64,000 nt of DNA, taken from NCBI GenBank assembly GCA_017562135.1, contig QEYB01001312.1:1364001-1428000 (forward strand), written 5' to 3'. The stretch comes from Dipylidium caninum. Lineage: Eukaryota; Platyhelminthes; Cestoda; Cyclophyllidea; Dipylidiidae. Each line of letters starts with the position of its first letter. The first letter of the stretch is position 1. Below are positions 61,336 through 64,000 of the stretch, piece after piece. Both the position numbers and the translations under genes were made by a program. The notes under the pieces are model-generated. The model ran no database searches and was not told where the DNA came from. It saw only the letters and a list, made by a program, of their open reading frames with translations.

Positions 61336-64000
61336 CTGACGACCCGTTCCCCACCCGGTGGATGTCGTGTCCTCCTCAGCAGATGGCAGAAAAGGAGAAC
61401 AAGTCGCCTGTCTCCCAAAACCCCGCTCGTATATCCTCTGCCTCCCCTCACTTTCCCTACCCACGGGGATGTTTTTATCATATCATTGCAAGCTCTGCAC
61501 GTCACATGCCTCGCCACTTGCGGCGGTGGGGGCAGCCTGTACCGCAGGTTGTTTACCGGGGCTTTTAACGGAGTTCACCACCGTTTCCCATGTTGAACTT
61601 GCGGCCCACATGATGGTATTTCGGATGCTAGCACAAAACCCTCTCAACAGAACGATCATCCTGCCAATGCTCGCTATTGTTTGTATACGACCGAGTAGTG
61701 GGTATTTGCGCTCGGTGTCGACAAACAGAACTACTTTGATGAATGTATCCTTCAACGATAGCCCAGGCCAACTGGTAACGTTTTACTGCATGAAATTGCC
61801 TAATTGTGGGCGCCAAATGGCATAAAGCTAGCTCCACCCTCCCCTGATTCCGGTGATGTCTGTGTGAAGATTCCTACTACTTCCAGTTGCCTTGCCTGCC
61901 TCGACGTATCTCTGCTAACAAATTCACTCTTTCACTGGCGCTTGCGCTCAACCTTCGCTGTCATGAGTGGAGAAAAGTCTTGAACCATCGACTATTCCAT
62001 TTGCTAAAATTCTGGCAGCTTCGGAGTGGTTTCGCCAGCACACACCATTTCGCATAAAAACCCCGAAGAAGACGCTGACCCACATCCTCTCACCTCACTT
62101 TGTGCTTGGGTGAAGAGTTGGTGAAAAATCTCCTGCGGATTCTAAGGTTCCGCAAAAACTTTGAAATCCGCAGAGTCAGGCAACCCGATTCGGTTAGTTA
62201 GTGTCATTAAGTGAGCAGATTAAAACACAAGAACTGACATGCGTTAAATTTCATCCTTTCGGTTTCCACAACTCTGCCGGCGTCAAGTGCCACGCGCGGG
62301 TGATTATTTATGGTTTAATTGGACCTCCGCGATCGAGCACACGTGACGCTTCTTCAAGCCTGCCTACAGACCACAACCGCCAAGCAAATAGCCTATTTCT
62401 TGTGACAGTCGGCCTTAAAATATTAACTGTACAAAAAAGCGCAATGGGTGTTTTTTTGTCTCCCCCCACAGACGCCACCACCCCGAGAAATCCACGACGG
62501 CCCGCGGGTAAAATCGCAAACCCTCCTCTCGGCCGCAGAGTGAGTTCCTCCTTCCCTCCCCCCCCCCCCACCTAAGCCTTCTGCTCCCTTTGCATCGCGG
62601 AGACGGGGCGTCCCCCTCCCCCTAGCCAATGACTGAAAAGTCGATAGATCGATATCAAGGCGTCCTCCAGGCCAGGTCTGCTCGCGCTCCACGGGCGTCC
62701 TCGCTCCATCGATTTCCTTGGCGCCGATCGATAAACAGACTGGATCTGTGGCGTTGGTGGGTGCTAGCAAGATTCAACCCGCTCCACTTTTCTGTTCGCG
62801 GCTCTTTTGCTGAGAGGAGGGCGTTGAGACGCGGAGAATATTTTGCGAGACGTCAGTTGGTCCTCGCCGGAGTTTTTGACGTACACAATTTGCAAGTTAA
62901 AGTGAAACCCCGAGTGAAAGGCGGGGGGCAATTTACGCACGAAGTTCAGGAAACTTCGGTTCTTCTGTCTTTTGGGAATTTTTTCTCATACTGCTTTGAT
63001 TACAGGCGAGAGACGCCTGCAAAAGCAATTCTAATCAAGTTATTATCAAGTGCACGTGGAGAAATAAGTGTTGTGTCGTGCGTTGGAAGCTCTGGCGAAT
63101 CAAGCCCATGTCACTGCTGCCAGTGTGTCAGAAGAGCCTGTAGATCATGCCGATGGAGAGGGGGCCGCGATCCGAACTTTACGCAGCCAAATTGCGGAAA
63201 CAACGAGGACGCAAGGGCACACATCTCATGAAAAACCATCTGCCGATTTGCATATTCTCTACGAATGTGTAAATTCACAAAGGTCGTGAGAAACGTCGGA
63301 ACCGCCATTTGTTCCTCATAGAAATATCCGGCAATGTTATGCTTCAGGGCTGCTGTTCTCCTCCAGCCTTGTTTCGGGTTGCGTGTCCTTCGAGGGGGCA
63401 CAGGAGGATTCCGGCGCGGAGCAGAATCAGGCCTAATGCCGGCTGAACCGGGACAGGACTGCGACCTCTTTTAAGACCGTGGCTTACGAACCAGCTAGGG
63501 AGGGGAAGTCCCGCCAAAACGGCTTGACGTGAGCCTTTTAAGATGGAGAGGAGGGTGGGGTTATAGTCGAACAATGCAGATTACATTCTAGCATCCCACC
63601 AGGGGTTTGGCACAACTGCGGAATTACGTCGCCCGGGGAAAGAGAGCGCCCCCGTCGCGGTCCGCAGAGGCTGTCAGCCAAGTGATTCCACCAGGAGGGA
63701 CGAGAAATAGGTGGAATTCGATCATAATTAATTTGAATTACCATGGAAATGTATCGCTGGCCAGGTGTAATCCCTAACTTCTCCCCTAGTGGCCCATTTG
63801 CTCCAAGACAGTTCGACTTTTGTGTGTGTCTGCCTACAGAGTTATTACGCAGTTCCGCAGCCCCACTGCGGAGTTGACATCGTTTGGTTTGTGAGCCCAC
63901 CCTCACGCTGTCGTCGTCACACGGGCAACGCAGAAGGCTTCCTGCTCTGGTAGGCGTTAAGTCCAATGTACCTAAAAGCAGCAGTGCACACGGCAACTGC
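61336..64000. other. No supported gene
   Basis: Mixed-composition sequence. The largest frame (62,629-63,231, +) is not recognised and overlaps others. C10-type and T-rich runs occur near 62,440-62,570. The window ends without a visible gene boundary. Confidence 0.35.

Overview
Source organism. This is a eukaryotic nuclear window. Four conserved animal genes are recognisable: a RABEPK (Rab9 effector p40) homologue, a receptor protein tyrosine phosphatase, IMP3 (U3 snoRNP) and PSMD5 (26S proteasome assembly chaperone). Their exons are interrupted by many GT-AG introns of only 28-40 nt, mixed with introns of 1-2 kb. This size pattern, together with the protein divergence, fits a parasitic flatworm (Platyhelminthes, perhaps a cestode). 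The phylum is inference. All exon models were built by eye from splice sites, reading phase and family knowledge.

Layout. (1) 1 to about 24,400 is GC-rich, full of CpG, homopurine/homopyrimidine tracts and microsatellites, and has overlapping long frames on all strands. I find no conserved gene here. It holds a near-identical inverted repeat (1-205 and 5,875-6,117) and one coding-like minus-strand terminal exon (15,549-16,268). (2) About 24,400-52,150 is clearly more AT-rich and holds all four conserved genes: RABEPK (-, 26,118-29,491), the receptor phosphatase (+, 30,663-46,728, 18 exons, about 1,501 aa), IMP3 (+, 47,367-48,134) and PSMD5 (-, 48,196-50,039). A decayed minus-strand coding sequence lies in a phosphatase intron. 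(3) About 52,150-64,000 returns to GC-rich sequence. It holds a histone H3 pseudogene (-, 58,149-58,489), microsatellites and two unrecognised coding-like segments.

How the genes relate. RABEPK and the phosphatase are divergent over a shared 1.2 kb interval. IMP3 and PSMD5 are convergent, with 61 bp between stop codons. The four functions differ (endosome-to-Golgi traffic, cell-surface signalling, ribosome biogenesis, proteasome assembly), so this is a neighbourhood and not a functional cluster.

Most notable content. The receptor phosphatase has a flatworm-style ectodomain (signal peptide, two EGF-like modules, about four FN3 domains) and two tandem phosphatase domains. Both keep the Cys and Arg of CX5R, but both carry Asp at the P-loop position where the inactive IA-2/phogrin family also has Asp, and both have lost the WPD Pro-Asp and the Q-loop Gln. 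It is therefore probably a double pseudophosphatase receptor. Second, the IMP3 homologue is intact except for a single +1 shift at CCG-TGA. Third, the histone H3 copy has decayed almost entirely by small deletions.
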